Source of the DNA: Saccoglossus kowalevskii | Taxonomy: Eukaryota > Hemichordata > Enteropneusta > Harrimaniidae | Reading direction: 5' to 3' | NCBI RefSeq assembly: GCF_000003605.2 | Contig: NW_003108586.1 | Span: 223,209 to 280,084, forward strand | DNA length: 56,876 nucleotides | In this document: in pieces, positions 46,318 through 56,264 of the stretch | Layout: every line of letters starts with the position of its first letter | Position numbering within the stretch: the stretch's first letter is position 1 | Notes under the pieces: generated by a model | What the model saw: only the letters and a program-made list of their open reading frames with translations | Databases searched by the model: none | What the model was told of the DNA's origin: nothing | Made by a program: the position numbers and the translations under genes

Positions 46318-49224
46318 CTATAAAACAAAATAAATAATCCATATTAACATAAACAGATCATTCGTCCAAAGTTAGAAACATTTTCGCAGAGATTTGACAA
46401 TTATCTAGTGAATTAATTCCTTCAGTGCATAAATATTATTTCATCTGCAACGCATTATGAAGCACTTGACAATACTAGTATGTTTTTAAAGGGCGGTAGT
46501 CGTCGTGCTGCGCATGTACGACATTTGTGTTGATAAACATGGATTTTCCCATCATTCAATGCACTCTTCTAATGGAAATCTCAAGTATGAGGATTGGCCT
46601 GGTCGTGACTTGCATTAATTACCACCGGTGACTTCTTCGATACCTTCAAGCACCTAAAAAAATTATCTAATTAAAGCTCGGTAGCGTCTCAGTTTGTACT
46701 CGTTGATCTGTGCAACAGTCAAAGTCGCCATCTTTGTTTATAGGAGACCCATATATCTCGCGCATGCGACAACTACCGTCCTTTAACGTGTGGGGTTACT
46801 CATGATGTACTATTCATTGTTGCACCATGATTGCATGTGTGTTTGTTCAAAATAAGCGTAGTATACAGATTTGGCACTTCTATACGTGTTTTCTTGCATT
46901 TAATAGAATTGCCATACTTACAGTATCTTTCTGTCCACACGTGACTAACACTGGCTTCTTATTGGCTGATGGCGGAGTAGGCGGTTTATAATTCCAGACT
47001 GTCCGATAACTTTTAAAACCATAGTACCACACCATTAACGGATTTCTCATCTGAAAAATAAAACAAACAATAACGTTTCATGTTTAAGATGTCACGAGAA
47101 ATTTATTAATAATAAAACAATGATCAAAACATTGCGCACACATATATACACTGCGTTATAATGCGTGTGGTTTGTGTTCTCTAACCAAAAAAATGTCCAT
47201 GATTTATCAAATTTGTACCACGGTTGTAGACGATCATAATAAAATTTTCGGTACTTTGATTTCATGTACTACTTTACCACAATTAAGCTGTAAGCACCGT
47301 TCCTATAACACGCGACATAGCATAGTGATATTCCCAGGGGTAGACGAGTAGTCCCTTGTATTGTGGATACGAGAATAACTGCCCTTCTAAATTACATGCA
47401 ATATAGGCAACCTAATCCGAGCCTAGTGACTAGCGAATTACAAAATACAGTAAAAGTTTCATTGATGAATCAAAATATCACCACCACAAACGAGCGCCCT
47501 CAACATTTCGTGCATGTCCACAATCCGACTTACCCTGTGCTCATAAGGTGTTGGGTCACGATGATAGTTTGTGACGCTTTTAAAATCAATCACTTTCTTC
47601 AACGGAATCTACCAACAATAAAAAGAGAGACACAGGGTTACAACATGTAACATCATACCACGATTGCATAGCAATAATTTGAGTGAAAAAAACAATGACT
47701 AACCATGCATCGAAACAAAATGATCCGATTAAGCTATTCGCCGCTAATAGCGCACATACACATCAATCAATCAATCAATCACGTCATACCTTGATCCAAT
47801 CTTGAAATAATATTTCCAAGAGTGCTCCTATCGGTGACTTAATCAACCCAATGACTTTGTTCATATTAACCTCTGAGGGCAGAAAAATATTCATAGATAC
47901 TGCGCCAGCGAAGATATCGTGTTTCTGCAAAGCCTGGAAAACGGTTTCACCGCCCTGACTAAAACCTGAAAAATAGCGTAACTATACTGTAATGAAACTC
48001 GCGCCCTCTATCGGGGAAGCCCACAGTTCGTCAAAAAGTGAAAGGTATTTTTGTGGTCGCGCTTCCAATAAAAACGAAATATTCGTGTTTTGAATGAAGA
48101 TTTTGTTGTGGTTGTGGATCTCATCAACTTGATGTCAATGCAACATAAAACATACACTCCAAAATTATTCGAACAAGTTGATAATGTCACTAAACCGCCA
48201 TCCATATATTTCTAGAATCTGGTCACGTGTTACCTGTGATGACGATTGGGATTTTACTACCAGTCTGCTTCTGTATGAATCTGGCAGCGTCCTCACAGTC
48301 AAAAAGAAAATTGTCAAAATCAAAACTTCCTGTACAAAAAATAGAAAAACACAGTGAATTATAGGTTAAATTTTAAAGCGGGAGGGTCATCACCTGCGCA
48401 CGCGTGGGAATTGAGTCCCAAGCGACTCACGCTAAAAACGTGATAATGACACGCTATGGCCATTTGACGCGTGCGCAGGTAACGACTCCCCCGCTTTAAG
48501 TATTGCGTGTATATAAATTGATTATCACAAATTGAAGACATTAAAGGGCGACAGTCGTCACACCGCGTCCTGTTCGATATGGGACTCATGGCGACGTATA
48601 CAACGCGTGTAAAATACATTGTTTATTTACATGAAATTCGAACACGCGCTGCGCGACGACCATCGCGCTTTAAACGTTATTTTTCTATTTTCAAATTGGG
48701 TTCATGACATTGGGACAAAAAGAATAAAAAAGAAAAAAGTGTGCATTGGGTATAACTTATCCTTATTTTTGCAAGCTACAACGCATAAAGTTTACCGTTG
48801 ATGTAAATGACCTTCAAATCTTTATACACTATATACCGACAGACGCATGAACTTTTGAACTAATGGCTCTATGCTAACCTCTGACCCCTCCGCTGAGCCC
48901 ATGCCCGTGCAAATCCAAGCCAAATACGTTGGCGTCTGCTGAGCTGGATAAAATCGGTGCGAATTCGGCGTACCATCCTGCATGATGCGAAGTCCCGTGT
49001 ATCAGCAGGAAGTTTACTTTCGCCGCTGACGATCCGCTTTTCAGTAAACCGTACAGGTGAAGTTCATAACCGCGATCCGTTGAAAATCGATGCGAGGTAC
49101 CCCACCCAGGTGTGAGGTAGGGGCCCTTGTGTTCGTATGGGTGGTACGGGTCTTCGCGACCTAGGTAAGTGGCTAAAACTACAGCTAGAAACAGCGTAAC
49201 GATTGCTGACCGTATGTACCCCAT
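46117..49224 (-). CDS. Alpha/beta hydrolase (monoacylglycerol-lipase-like / S33 family), complete six-exon gene
   Basis: Exons are 49224-48879, 48329-48234, 47965-47790, 47608-47534, 47050-46922 and 46317-46117: 1023 nt, 340 aa plus stop, phases 1,1,0,0,0, all GT-AG. Residues about 5-22 form a hydrophobic signal peptide or anchor (IRSAIVTLFLAVVLATYLG). Residues 72-80 carry the LLIHGTSHH oxyanion motif and about 103-111 the LDLHGHGLS strand-turn. The nucleophile elbow ITGFSQGGE places Ser150; Asp273 lies in VTCGQKD and His302 in PGVGHQPI, so the Ser-Asp-His triad is complete and correctly ordered. This is the layout of the Hydrolase_4 / serine aminopeptidase S33 group, which includes monoglyceride lipases. 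The likely activity is hydrolysis of an ester or acyl substrate in the secretory pathway or at a membrane. The substrate is unknown, and I do not recognise a named vertebrate orthologue. Confidence 0.9.
46486..46786. mobile_element. TTAA-type MITE (long form) in hydrolase intron 5
   Basis: The left end TTAAAGGGCGGTAGTCGTCG and the right end, in reverse complement, TTAAAGGACGGTAGTTGTCG are inverted repeats. Both ends carry a TTAA, as expected for piggyBac-like insertion, and both have CGCATG-containing motifs close to the ends (TGCGCATGTACG; CGCGCATGCGAC). The 301-bp interior is noncoding. Confidence 0.8.
46922..47050 (-). CDS. Hydrolase exon 5 (catalytic aspartate)
   Basis: The acceptor is TTATTTTTCAG. 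The exon has 43 codons in phase 0, including MRNPLMVWYYGFKSYRTVWN, then KKPVLVTCGQKDT with candidate acid Asp273 after the beta-strand PVLVTCG. The donor is ACT|GTAAGT. Confidence 0.9.
47534..47608 (-). CDS. Hydrolase exon 4 (cap)
   Basis: The acceptor is TTATTGTTGGTAG. The exon has 25 codons in phase 0, IPLKKVIDFKSVTNYHRDPT and then PYEHR. It is supported by phase and splice sites; cap regions vary widely in this family. The donor is AGG|GTAAGT. Confidence 0.82.
47762..47780. repeat. (ATCA)n microsatellite
   Basis: Four to five ATCA units start about 10 bp downstream (minus strand) of the donor site of hydrolase exon 3. Confidence 0.85.
47790..47965 (-). CDS. Hydrolase exon 3 (catalytic serine)
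   Basis: The acceptor is CTATTTTTCAG. The exon opens with GFSQGGETVFQALQKHDIFA, carrying Ser150 in G-F-S-Q-G, and continues into the helical cap (SMNIFLPSEVNMNKVIGLIK). It ends in phase 0 at AAG|GTATGA. A (TGAT)n microsatellite starts about 10 bp inside the following intron. Confidence 0.92.
48234..48329 (-). CDS. Hydrolase exon 2
   Basis: The acceptor is TTTTTTGTACAG. The exon reads GSFDFDNFLFDCEDAARFIQ and then KQTGSKIPIVIT, the helix and strand leading into the nucleophile elbow. It enters and leaves in phase 1, and the donor is ACAG|GTAACA. Confidence 0.9.
48373..48499. mobile_element. TTAA-type MITE, internally deleted, in hydrolase intron 1
   Basis: TTAAAGCGGGAGGGTCATCA at the left and CGACTCCCCCGCTTTAA at the right are inverted ends with TTAA. 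Compared with 56265-56428 it lacks about 35 bp of the middle (the GTAAACA region). It has the same orientation as that copy. Confidence 0.88.
48541..48673. mobile_element. TTAA-type MITE, related subfamily, in hydrolase intron 1
   Basis: The left end TTAAAGGGCGACAGTCGTCA and the right end, in reverse complement, TTAAAGCGCGATGGTCGTCG are inverted repeats with TTAA on both sides. It lies 41 bp from the neighbouring MITE, so two family members sit in the same intron. Confidence 0.75.
48879..49224 (-). CDS. Hydrolase exon 1
   Basis: The start is the complement of 49222-49224. The exon carries the hydrophobic N-terminus, a Tyr/Pro/His-rich spacer, LHLYGLLKSGS, and the LLIHG and LHGHGLSGG motifs. 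It ends in phase 1 at AGAG|GTTAGC; an alternative donor a few bases upstream (GGG|GTCAGA) is less likely. Confidence 0.9.
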
Positions 49225-49286
49225 GTTGCAAGAAAATCGATCAAGTACTGTTAGATAGGCAATACCATTGACCTGTGACCTGCAAT

Positions 49287-49296
49287 GTCACGTGAT
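49287..49296. promoter_or_regulatory. Palindromic E-box (USF/MITF/TFEB type) upstream of the hydrolase
   Basis: GTCACGTGAT lies 63 bp upstream of the hydrolase start codon. The core TCACGTGA is a perfect palindrome and differs by one base from the CLEAR-box consensus GTCACGTGAC used by TFEB at lysosomal genes. The motif is seen; regulation is inferred. Confidence 0.35.
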
Positions 49297-49379
49297 TTCA
49301 TGAACCATAGCCGCCCAATTGCCGAAATACGGCGGTGCCTGCGACGTACGTCTAGTATAATATTGTAATTTTTATTTAA

Positions 49380-50783
49380 AATATTAACTACATTGTATTT
49401 ACTTTACTTTTTTAAATGAAACAAATACAATCCCAGAGAGGAATTAATGGTCGATAATAAACTACAACACAATGGGTTTCATACATACTCATTATTTTTA
49501 AAATGTTTGTGTGATACGTATGTCATTATTTGTGAGGCACGGGAGGGTTCAAGTACTGGAATCACATTTGGTGATTATTACATTAGAGATGCTGAGTTGT
49601 TCGAGTTACGAAATCAAGTTACAAAATGGCCACGCCCATCTTTTAGAAACCACGCCCACCTTTTCGAAACCACGCCCTAATTGTAACTCGATGTTTCAAT
49701 TAACTTAGCATATACTATATACTATACATATATACCATGTCACCAGTGAAGTGCAATACTGATGGATTGTTCACCTATTCTGACCTTTGAAATTATGTTA
49801 CCAGTACAGTGCAATGGACAAAAAACAGTTATAATTTATTACTTTATTGACCTTGAAACAATAATGGACAACAACGTTTAAAATTGTTATTTATATTGTG
49901 AAACTACGTGCGACAACAGTTGTTTATACTATCTGAAGAGTTCCACGATAAAAAGGCATTAGAAGACTTTAATGTGGAAAATTGTCTACAAGCACCAACT
50001 TCCTTCAACTATTTCCTTTATGCCCCTGTTGGTCATGTTAATATCAGCGATCTGAATGCAATTCCACAAAATACTCATGGCACGATTATATCACATGGAC
50101 TCAGTTTGGCATTCATGTCAAACTCAGAGAACCTTGATATATCAATTGTCACAATTTTATTTTGTTGGCATGAATAATGCGGTTAAGTTAATACGATTGT
50201 GCTGTTACTTATCCTGTGTAGACATCACATGTATGACAGAAACAATTTGATTATGATTCTATGAATATACACGACGGGTGATAATGTGAAGCAGGATGTG
50301 GTCACTCTTCGAAACTCCTGACATCAACTTTTGGTTGTATATTTCGGGGGTAATTATATTTTACTGATTTGACCACGTTTTGTAATATAATTTGGTTGTA
50401 CATAGTTGTATTATTTTCATGAACATGTATTTTCCCAACACGATGTACGCTTGTCGATCTATGTTTCGGCATGTTATTTCCAAGTTAATGAAAGTCTATT
50501 TTCTACAAGTACACGCGAAAGCATAATAAATTGCTGCACACAGCTGTATTCCCAGCAACGGACGACTGGGGTCATAGCAATGTTCTTTGGGAATAATATG
50601 CATATTATTGAAACAAAAAGTTCAGGGAACAGAAGAAAACTCTCTTGGTTTAGTCTTGACAGACCACAGTTGCAATACATTAAAAACAATAGTCTAATAA
50701 ATTGATTGATTACATTTTCATAGCAACATCAATGTGACAATAGTATTTGTGTTATATATACATTGTAATTATAACCTCGTTAC
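49380..50783. other. Intergenic sequence right of the hydrolase
   Basis: Aside from the CCACGCCC array this is AT-rich. Open frames at 49908-50177 (90 codons) and 50406-50705 (100 codons) are not recognisable and have no splice or promoter context that convinces me. Confidence 0.45.
49631..49679. promoter_or_regulatory. Three CCACGCCC boxes at exact 20-bp spacing
   Basis: A 20-bp unit is repeated about 2.5 times, each copy beginning at its CCACGCCC box (the first C of each is the last base of the previous unit). CCACGCCC is a KLF/Sp-family core. The array lies about 410 bp upstream of the hydrolase start. It could equally be a plain minisatellite. Confidence 0.45.
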
Positions 50784-50947
50784 TTAAAGCGGGGGAATCG
50801 TCACCTGCGCATGCGTCGGATGGCCATAGCGTGCCATTGTTTACAAACAAGCGTCTACCCATGAGCCTTTGCGTTTTTAGCGTGGGTTGTTATCATCGAT
50901 TGGACTAAATTCCCGCACCTGCGCAGGTGACGACCCTCCGACTTTAA
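50784..50947. mobile_element. TTAA-type MITE, full length (164 bp)
   Basis: TTAAAGCGGGGGAATCGTCA then CCTGCGCATGCGTCGGATGG form the left end; GCGCAGGTGACGACCCTCCG then ACTTTAA the right. It is nearly identical to 51705-51869 and in the same orientation. Confidence 0.92.
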
Positions 50948-51244
50948 ATGTGGTTGAATTTTAAATCAACATATGCAACTAATATACACATCTCACCAGA
51001 ATCTATCGCCTATCGACATTTGCAAACAACAATATCACTAGGATGAGTTGCACGTTTGACGCTACAAATGTCATCTGCATCATTAAATCTAATAACAACA
51101 AGGGTGAGATGAAGTAATGGAAATTGACTTTCGTAAAATCCACTAAAATCGTACGAATAACTATGTTGACATGCCAAAACTATTCTTTAGTTATGTATCT
51201 TGAAAACTAATGTAATCCACGAAAACTAATTATATGCAAATAAC

Positions 51245-51431
51245 CAGCGAGATCTCGTTAGACGCGAGAGAGCCACGAGACTAAATATTTGTTTTTAATA
51301 GTGTATTATTCTTTCAAATATTATTATATAGACCAGAAGAACAGTCAACTAGATAACAGGATAGAATAGAACACTATTCAAGGACCAAAAACAAGTTTTG
51401 TGGCATTCTCGCTCTCAACGAGATCTCGGTG
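51245..51431. mobile_element. Small inverted-repeat element of a different family
   Basis: The left end CAGCGAGATCTCGTTAGACG and the reverse complement of the right end CACCGAGATCTCGTTGAGAG are clearly related, and similarity continues for about 37 bp (GCCAC...AC). The 187-bp element contains no gene. Confidence 0.7.
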
Positions 51432-51704
51432 GCCATAGGTCTCGGTGACTATTTTCATCTAATGGATATTTTTTCTTTCCATACAATTACTATAAACGCT
51501 AATGTCACGTGGAAACCATGCATATTCTACCTTGTATCGTACTATATGAACATCGTATACGTTTCCTTCTTCCCACATCTCAGTTTTAAATATTAATATT
51601 CTCACAACTTCGAGAGAAAAATAATTTTGACTGCTTTAAGTAGTTCACATTCGTGCTGAGGACCGTTGCATGTCTCCAATTATCGGCATATTCAGAATCT
51701 AGAT

Positions 51705-51869
51705 TTAAAGCGGGGGAGTCGTCACCTGCGCATGCGTCAGATGGCCATAGCGTGTCATTGTTTACAAACAAGCGTCTACCCATAAGTCTTTGCGTTTTTA
51801 GTGTGTGTTGTTATCGTCGTTTGGGACTCAATTTCCGCGCGTGCGCAGGTGACGGCCCTCCCGCTTTAA
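51705..51869. mobile_element. TTAA-type MITE, full length (165 bp)
   Basis: The ends TTAAAGCGGGGGAGTCGTCA and (reverse complement) TTAAAGCGGGAGGGCCGTCA are inverted with TTAA at both sides. The interior GTTTACAAACAAGCGTCTAC matches 50784-50947 and, inverted, 56265-56428. Confidence 0.93.
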
Positions 51870-53431
51870 GATGTTCTCGTCTACTGGCAATCTATCTTGA
51901 AACAAGGTTACTTGATCGGCGCTAATCTGTGCATGCTTCATTGTGTCCGGTGGTCTCTGTGCTGGTTCCCAGTTAACATAAGTTTGATCACATATTGTTC
52001 ACATATTGTTTCTATCACGTGCATTTATATAATTGTCCTAGAGTTTTTAGATATTATTGATGTCGGGGAAAATACACTGACCCAAAAGGTGTATGAAGCA
52101 ATGTCCCAAGATAGTAGGCCTAGGGTCAGACTCTTGGTTCGTCTTTTGATCCAGGGGGAATTCAGTGTTGGTTATTCGCTTTTCGGGTCCATTCTGTAGG
52201 TTATGCGCAAAATTGGGCCATATTCTGATCTCTATACATCTAAAAGAAAGCCCTCGCATATTCTTTTACAACTCGGCAAAACACACACCTGTATTGGTAA
52301 CAACATTCCAATAGACAGTATCTTAGTCTTATCACTGTTTCGATTCTCACCAAAGCCACCCGCTGCCATTAAAAACATTACCAATTGATTTGAAGCAATC
52401 AGGTCGTTAACACTATCACACGTCTGACTTACAGCATGAACCATAATATCAATATGTCTAATGTTATTCTATAAATTAGATAATTATCAATGAATTTTCG
52501 AAGCTAAGTTTCAGGATTTTGTTTTTAATGTAAAAATATAATTATCATGAAATATAAATATAAACCTTATGATAACGCAACAAAAATACACCTACGCCCA
52601 ATTCACTCACGACCATGTGCTAACACGTGACGAAAGTTGAACGGAGTAGTGTATTTATTTTTACAGTGAACATCACCAGAGTATGTGCAACATATTTTAG
52701 ACATAAATGGCCGCCGAGATTTCGACCACAAGACCATACTTTCCTGCCATCGCGTCCAATGTTCTAAATAACACGGTTGATTGAAACGATAATTGGTACA
52801 TTTGATGATAATGTATGTGAGATAAAAAATAATAGGAATAATGGTTAATGTAATTATTTTGTGAGTAAAAAAAGGTGTGGTGAAAGGACAAATTGTTTAT
52901 TAGACGTTGGTGGCAGTGTCGAGTTCTTTTAACGAGTTTATGAAAAGTGGGTTATGTAATTTATATGTTTCATATGTCATTTCTATTCCAGTCTGTCATT
53001 CATTGTATTTCGCAAACTTGAGAAAAATGCGCGTTTCCTATTTTTGCTAGGAAGTATGTTAATACACGGTGAGAAGATTATATCTAGTAGATGAGAGAGT
53101 TCTATCAAGGCGATAATCTTAGTAGTGGCAATTCGTGAATACTAATTTAAATGATATAATAGATAATGTCGATGTAATCGTGTCATGGGAACTACAATCA
53201 TGTTCATTATAAATGATGCGGTCATTTCTTGGTCTCTGATAAAGTGTAGGTATGCGTTGGTGACATTTTCAAACGATAACAATTCCAGTTACATACATGT
53301 ATATATTTTGATTGAGTACTGTTATTTGTCACTACTCTAATACTAAGAGTTCGGGTAACGAAACGTAGTGAGTTAACATATTCAAATGGTTGACACTATA
53401 TTGTATATATTAAATTTCGTCATCGATGTGT
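51870..53431. other. Intergenic sequence, nothing recognised
   Basis: Open frames here (for example 51897-52199 and 52203-52388) overlap antisense frames and have no family resemblance. I see no repeat family that recurs elsewhere in the window. Confidence 0.4.
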
Positions 53432-53550
53432 TTACTTGGGGGGATCCATACTAGCATCATTGGAGTCAGTCACACCATTTCCAATGATTTGCAAACAGAA
53501 CCCGAGTAAAGCAGGGTTAACGCGCTGACGTAGCAGCACATTCGAACTAG

Positions 53551-53659
53551 ACAATTTTGCACGGGATACCTGGAATTCCAGGTGCTGGCTTCCATGGTAA
53601 ATTCGGTGTTGTTGAAGGCCCAACTCAGAAGCGTATCAACGAAATTGAAGCAACAAATG
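53551..53659 (+). other. Possible plus-strand exon of unrecognised gene
   Basis: Thirty-six codons read HGIPGIPGAGFHGKFGVVEG then PTQKRINEIEATN, with strongly coding-like codons. They are bounded by TAG at 53548-53550 and AATG|GTAATG, leaving phase 1. Phase 1 fits two later acceptors (53836 and 54870). The acceptor has a poor pyrimidine tract, and the antisense frame (WAFNNTEFTMEASTWNS) also looks coding-like, so even the strand is uncertain. Confidence 0.3.
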
Positions 53660-54009
53660 GTAATGCTTTTCACAATTTCACAAACAATAATGCTAAACTA
53701 ATTTCAATACAAGTGACTGAATGCAGTATTGATAATATTATTATTAATATGTTAATAATTAGACGTTTTATATTGCGAAATATTTAATAATCGGCAACCT
53801 GTATCCTGACCTGTGACCTTTGTTTTGATGCTGCAGTTACCAATAACGTCATAGAACTTGGCACACTCACACTGCTGCTTGCAGCTTTATTTGCAAAATA
53901 TGAATGCCTGACAGGGTCTAGATATTGGTAACATCGACAAAAACGATGATTGGTGCATTCTGAACACATTTAGTATTCAATAACACTGGTATAAATATAT
54001 CTTGAACTT

Positions 54010-54110
54010 GCCGTTCAGTATAAAAGGAGCGCCGGATCCTCGGTCCAGAACTTCTGTAACTGTAAATTCATAATTCAATGTTCCTGGTGTAGGAACTGTC
54101 TTGTGTAACT
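54010..54110 (-). other. Possible minus-strand exon of unrecognised gene
   Basis: The frame reads TVPTPGTLNYEFTVTEVLDR then GSGAPFILNGKF, resembling a beta-strand-rich extracellular segment. There is no clean GT donor; AACG|GCAAGT would be a GC-type donor. On the opposite strand the same place contains TATAAAAG (54019-54026), so it could instead be a promoter. Confidence 0.25.
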
Positions 54111-54272
54111 CGTGTCAGTACTCACCTGCCTACAAGAAAATATTTATAAAATCTCGAAATCTATGTCAACTATTACTGAAAGTGTTTTTGGAATATGTAA
54201 TATTTACTTAAAAATAAAAATATTTTTTTAGTTACATAAGCCTTTTCGATATGCATAAATTGTGTTTTATTG

Positions 54273-54436
54273 CTACTTTAGAAGTATGACATCACTATGG
54301 CGTCATGTCTACTAAATCCCGCCAATCCTCCGGAGAATAAGCACGCTCGCGCTCGATACACAAATATTGCTAACCAGTCACTGCGCATGCGCACGCGCAC
54401 AAAACGTTAACATGTGCGACGGTCTACAGCCTTTAA
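54273..54436. repeat. Possible TTAA-type MITE remnant
   Basis: The right end, in reverse complement TTAAAGGCTGTAGACCGTCG then CACATG, resembles the ends at 46486 and 48541. Nearby is TGCGCATGCGCA. The left end is not clear. Confidence 0.35.
54382..54393. promoter_or_regulatory. Perfect NRF1 palindrome TGCGCATGCGCA
   Basis: This is an exact 12-bp NRF1 consensus, about 480 bp before the well-bounded plus-strand exon at 54870. It may belong to a TTAA-type MITE remnant. Binding is inferred. Confidence 0.4.
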
Positions 54437-54869
54437 GTTCATACCACATACACTATCGTTCTTACATTATAACAGATAAGTGAGGGTATTTTATGAAATA
54501 TATTTACTAGCTAAATTTTTGATTCAGTAGTATTTTGCTCTACGTTTCACGTAACATCAATGTATGCAACGCAACATTATTATATACTCTAAACATGTCA
54601 TGCTTGATGAAAAATACAGTGAGCTAACGCCTTACCCCACCCACCCCAAAATGGCGCCAATAACCCTCTAGACAATTGGAAGGTTGTACCCTCAAATTGC
54701 CCGGGTTACAATCGAAAACCACACATGTAACAATAACTTGCAATAATGTGGCCCAAACAATAGCATTCACTGTTGCCTATGACAACCTGTCCTGAAACTT
54801 GCTGCATATACCCATATAATAATAATAATTAGCTCATCAATAATTAAATATGTTTTATTCTCTTGACAG

Positions 54870-54963
54870 GCGCGTTTCACTACAGTGATCCGTTATATCA
54901 ATTATTGGAACAATATTAATACGTAGCGTGTTCGGATGTCTTGGACGAGTTTTTAAAGTCCAG
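54870..54963 (+). other. Well-bounded internal exon, likely untranslated or terminal coding
   Basis: The acceptor TTTTATTCTCTTGACAG and the donor CCAG|GTGAGT are both strong and enclose 94 nt. All three frames contain stops (ARFTTVIRYINYWNNINT*, AFHYSDPLYQLLEQY*, RVSLQ*). It is therefore a 5' UTR exon of a gene to the right, an exon of a noncoding RNA, or a last coding exon with an intron in the 3' UTR. Confidence 0.4.
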
Positions 54964-55367
54964 GTGAGTTCATTAACGTAACCTTTTTGTTTCAATATGT
55001 ATTTTCTATTTGTTCTCACTCATCCGGTGGTCATATTATGATGCCGACTTTGACTTTGAATTTTAAATTAATGATACAGCTATTTTTGTTTGCACTACTA
55101 CAACATGACCGTGAACCTGTCCTACATTCATCTCACTACAGACAATATAACTTAACAGAATATAGTTTACTTGGGATATAAGTAGTAGTCGTCGTGTAAA
55201 ATATTTAAAAATAAACGCGGTATTTAATCTGCCATTATGACGATATTAACATCCGATTGCAATGGACACAGTGTAAAAGCAACTTACATATAATTTGACT
55301 AAAATAGGACTTTTTCTGTAAAAAACATTACGTAAGTTACTCGTCCGTCACATCTTCCTTAATAAGG

Positions 55368-55515
55368 TGTAGCAAAACGCTGAGCATGACCCTGCGTTCA
55401 TTTCAACCCACTGTTGAAAAGCACGTGTGAACAGATTGACCCGGTCTCCATCGGGTCGTTTCGCTCCACTCCTCGACACTTGTGAACGAGAAACCAGGAT
55501 TAAAACAACGGGCCC
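55368..55515. repeat. GTTCAC-type dispersed element, copy 3
   Basis: GTAGCAAAACGCTGAGCATG, ACCCTGCGTTCATTTCAACC, GCACGTGTGAACAGATTGAC and CCCGGTCTCCATCGGGTCGT appear in the order seen in copy 2. Ends near GTGAACGAGAAACCAGG. It contains a short perfect hairpin (CGACCCGATGG-type). Confidence 0.5.
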
Positions 55516-55871
55516 AAATTTCATCTGCTCATTATACTACAAAATGCAAGACAATGACCAAGCAGCTCGTGAACACGGCAATAATTAGTCAACAGAGGAG
55601 ATGAAATTATTAATTTTCATTTAACAGACACGATGTTTTGGCGTTTATTTTTGTTTATATTATCAGTAGTAAAAGTAATCGTGCGACGTAAGAATAAAAC
55701 GCAGCTTTAGCCCACTGCTCAAGTACATTTACAAAGCGTCCGCACAATGTTTATATACTAGTATTGTATTTTGAAATCTGACAAAACAAAATGCTGCACG
55801 CTACTCATGTTGAACTGTCGAATTAAATCGAATTCCGTTGTAAGAATCCTTGGAATAGACTCATAGGCTTA

Positions 55872-56253
55872 GAGGTGACATAAACACCACTCATTTTAAT
55901 ATTTTTGTTAATGATTTAAGACAATTTGTTACTAAGTAATACAATAGTTAACTCAAATCTGTATGATGACAATGTATCACTCATCTTCACCTCCCAGGCT
56001 GGTCTGCAGACAATGTCAAATACAGTGAATGAGTACTGTTCAAAGTGGAAACTGAACGGGAATCTATATACAGGTTGTCATTTTCAGTTCATACATATTG
56101 AGGAAATAATATAATTTTAATTATGAAACAATCAAATCAAATCATGTTCTAGGATTTGTTATTAAATCATATGTGAATTTCAACGACGCAATGTCACACT
56201 TGGGAAGTAAAGCAGACAAATCAATTCACATTATGAACTACCCAATAATATAA
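55872..56253 (+). pseudogene. LINE reverse-transcriptase fragment, frameshifted
   Basis: Three blocks in three frames follow the order of a non-LTR retrotransposon RT: HFNIFVNDLRQFV (55892), NLYDDNVSLIFTSQAGLQ then TVNEYCSKWKL (55926 frame), and LGFVIKSYVNFNDAMSHLGS (56149). The catalytic YADD box has become YDDN. The element is 5'-truncated, broken by two frame shifts, and stops 12 bp before a TTAA MITE. Confidence 0.7.
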
Positions 56254-56264
56254 AATATAAATGG

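Noticed and set aside
45903-46328. 141-codon minus-strand frame as a separate gene
   Set aside because: It is a shifted frame over hydrolase exon 6; the in-phase frame carries the catalytic histidine and a matching stop.
49908-50177. 90-codon frame right of the hydrolase
   Set aside because: Superficially protein-like but no family, no start context and no splice partners found.
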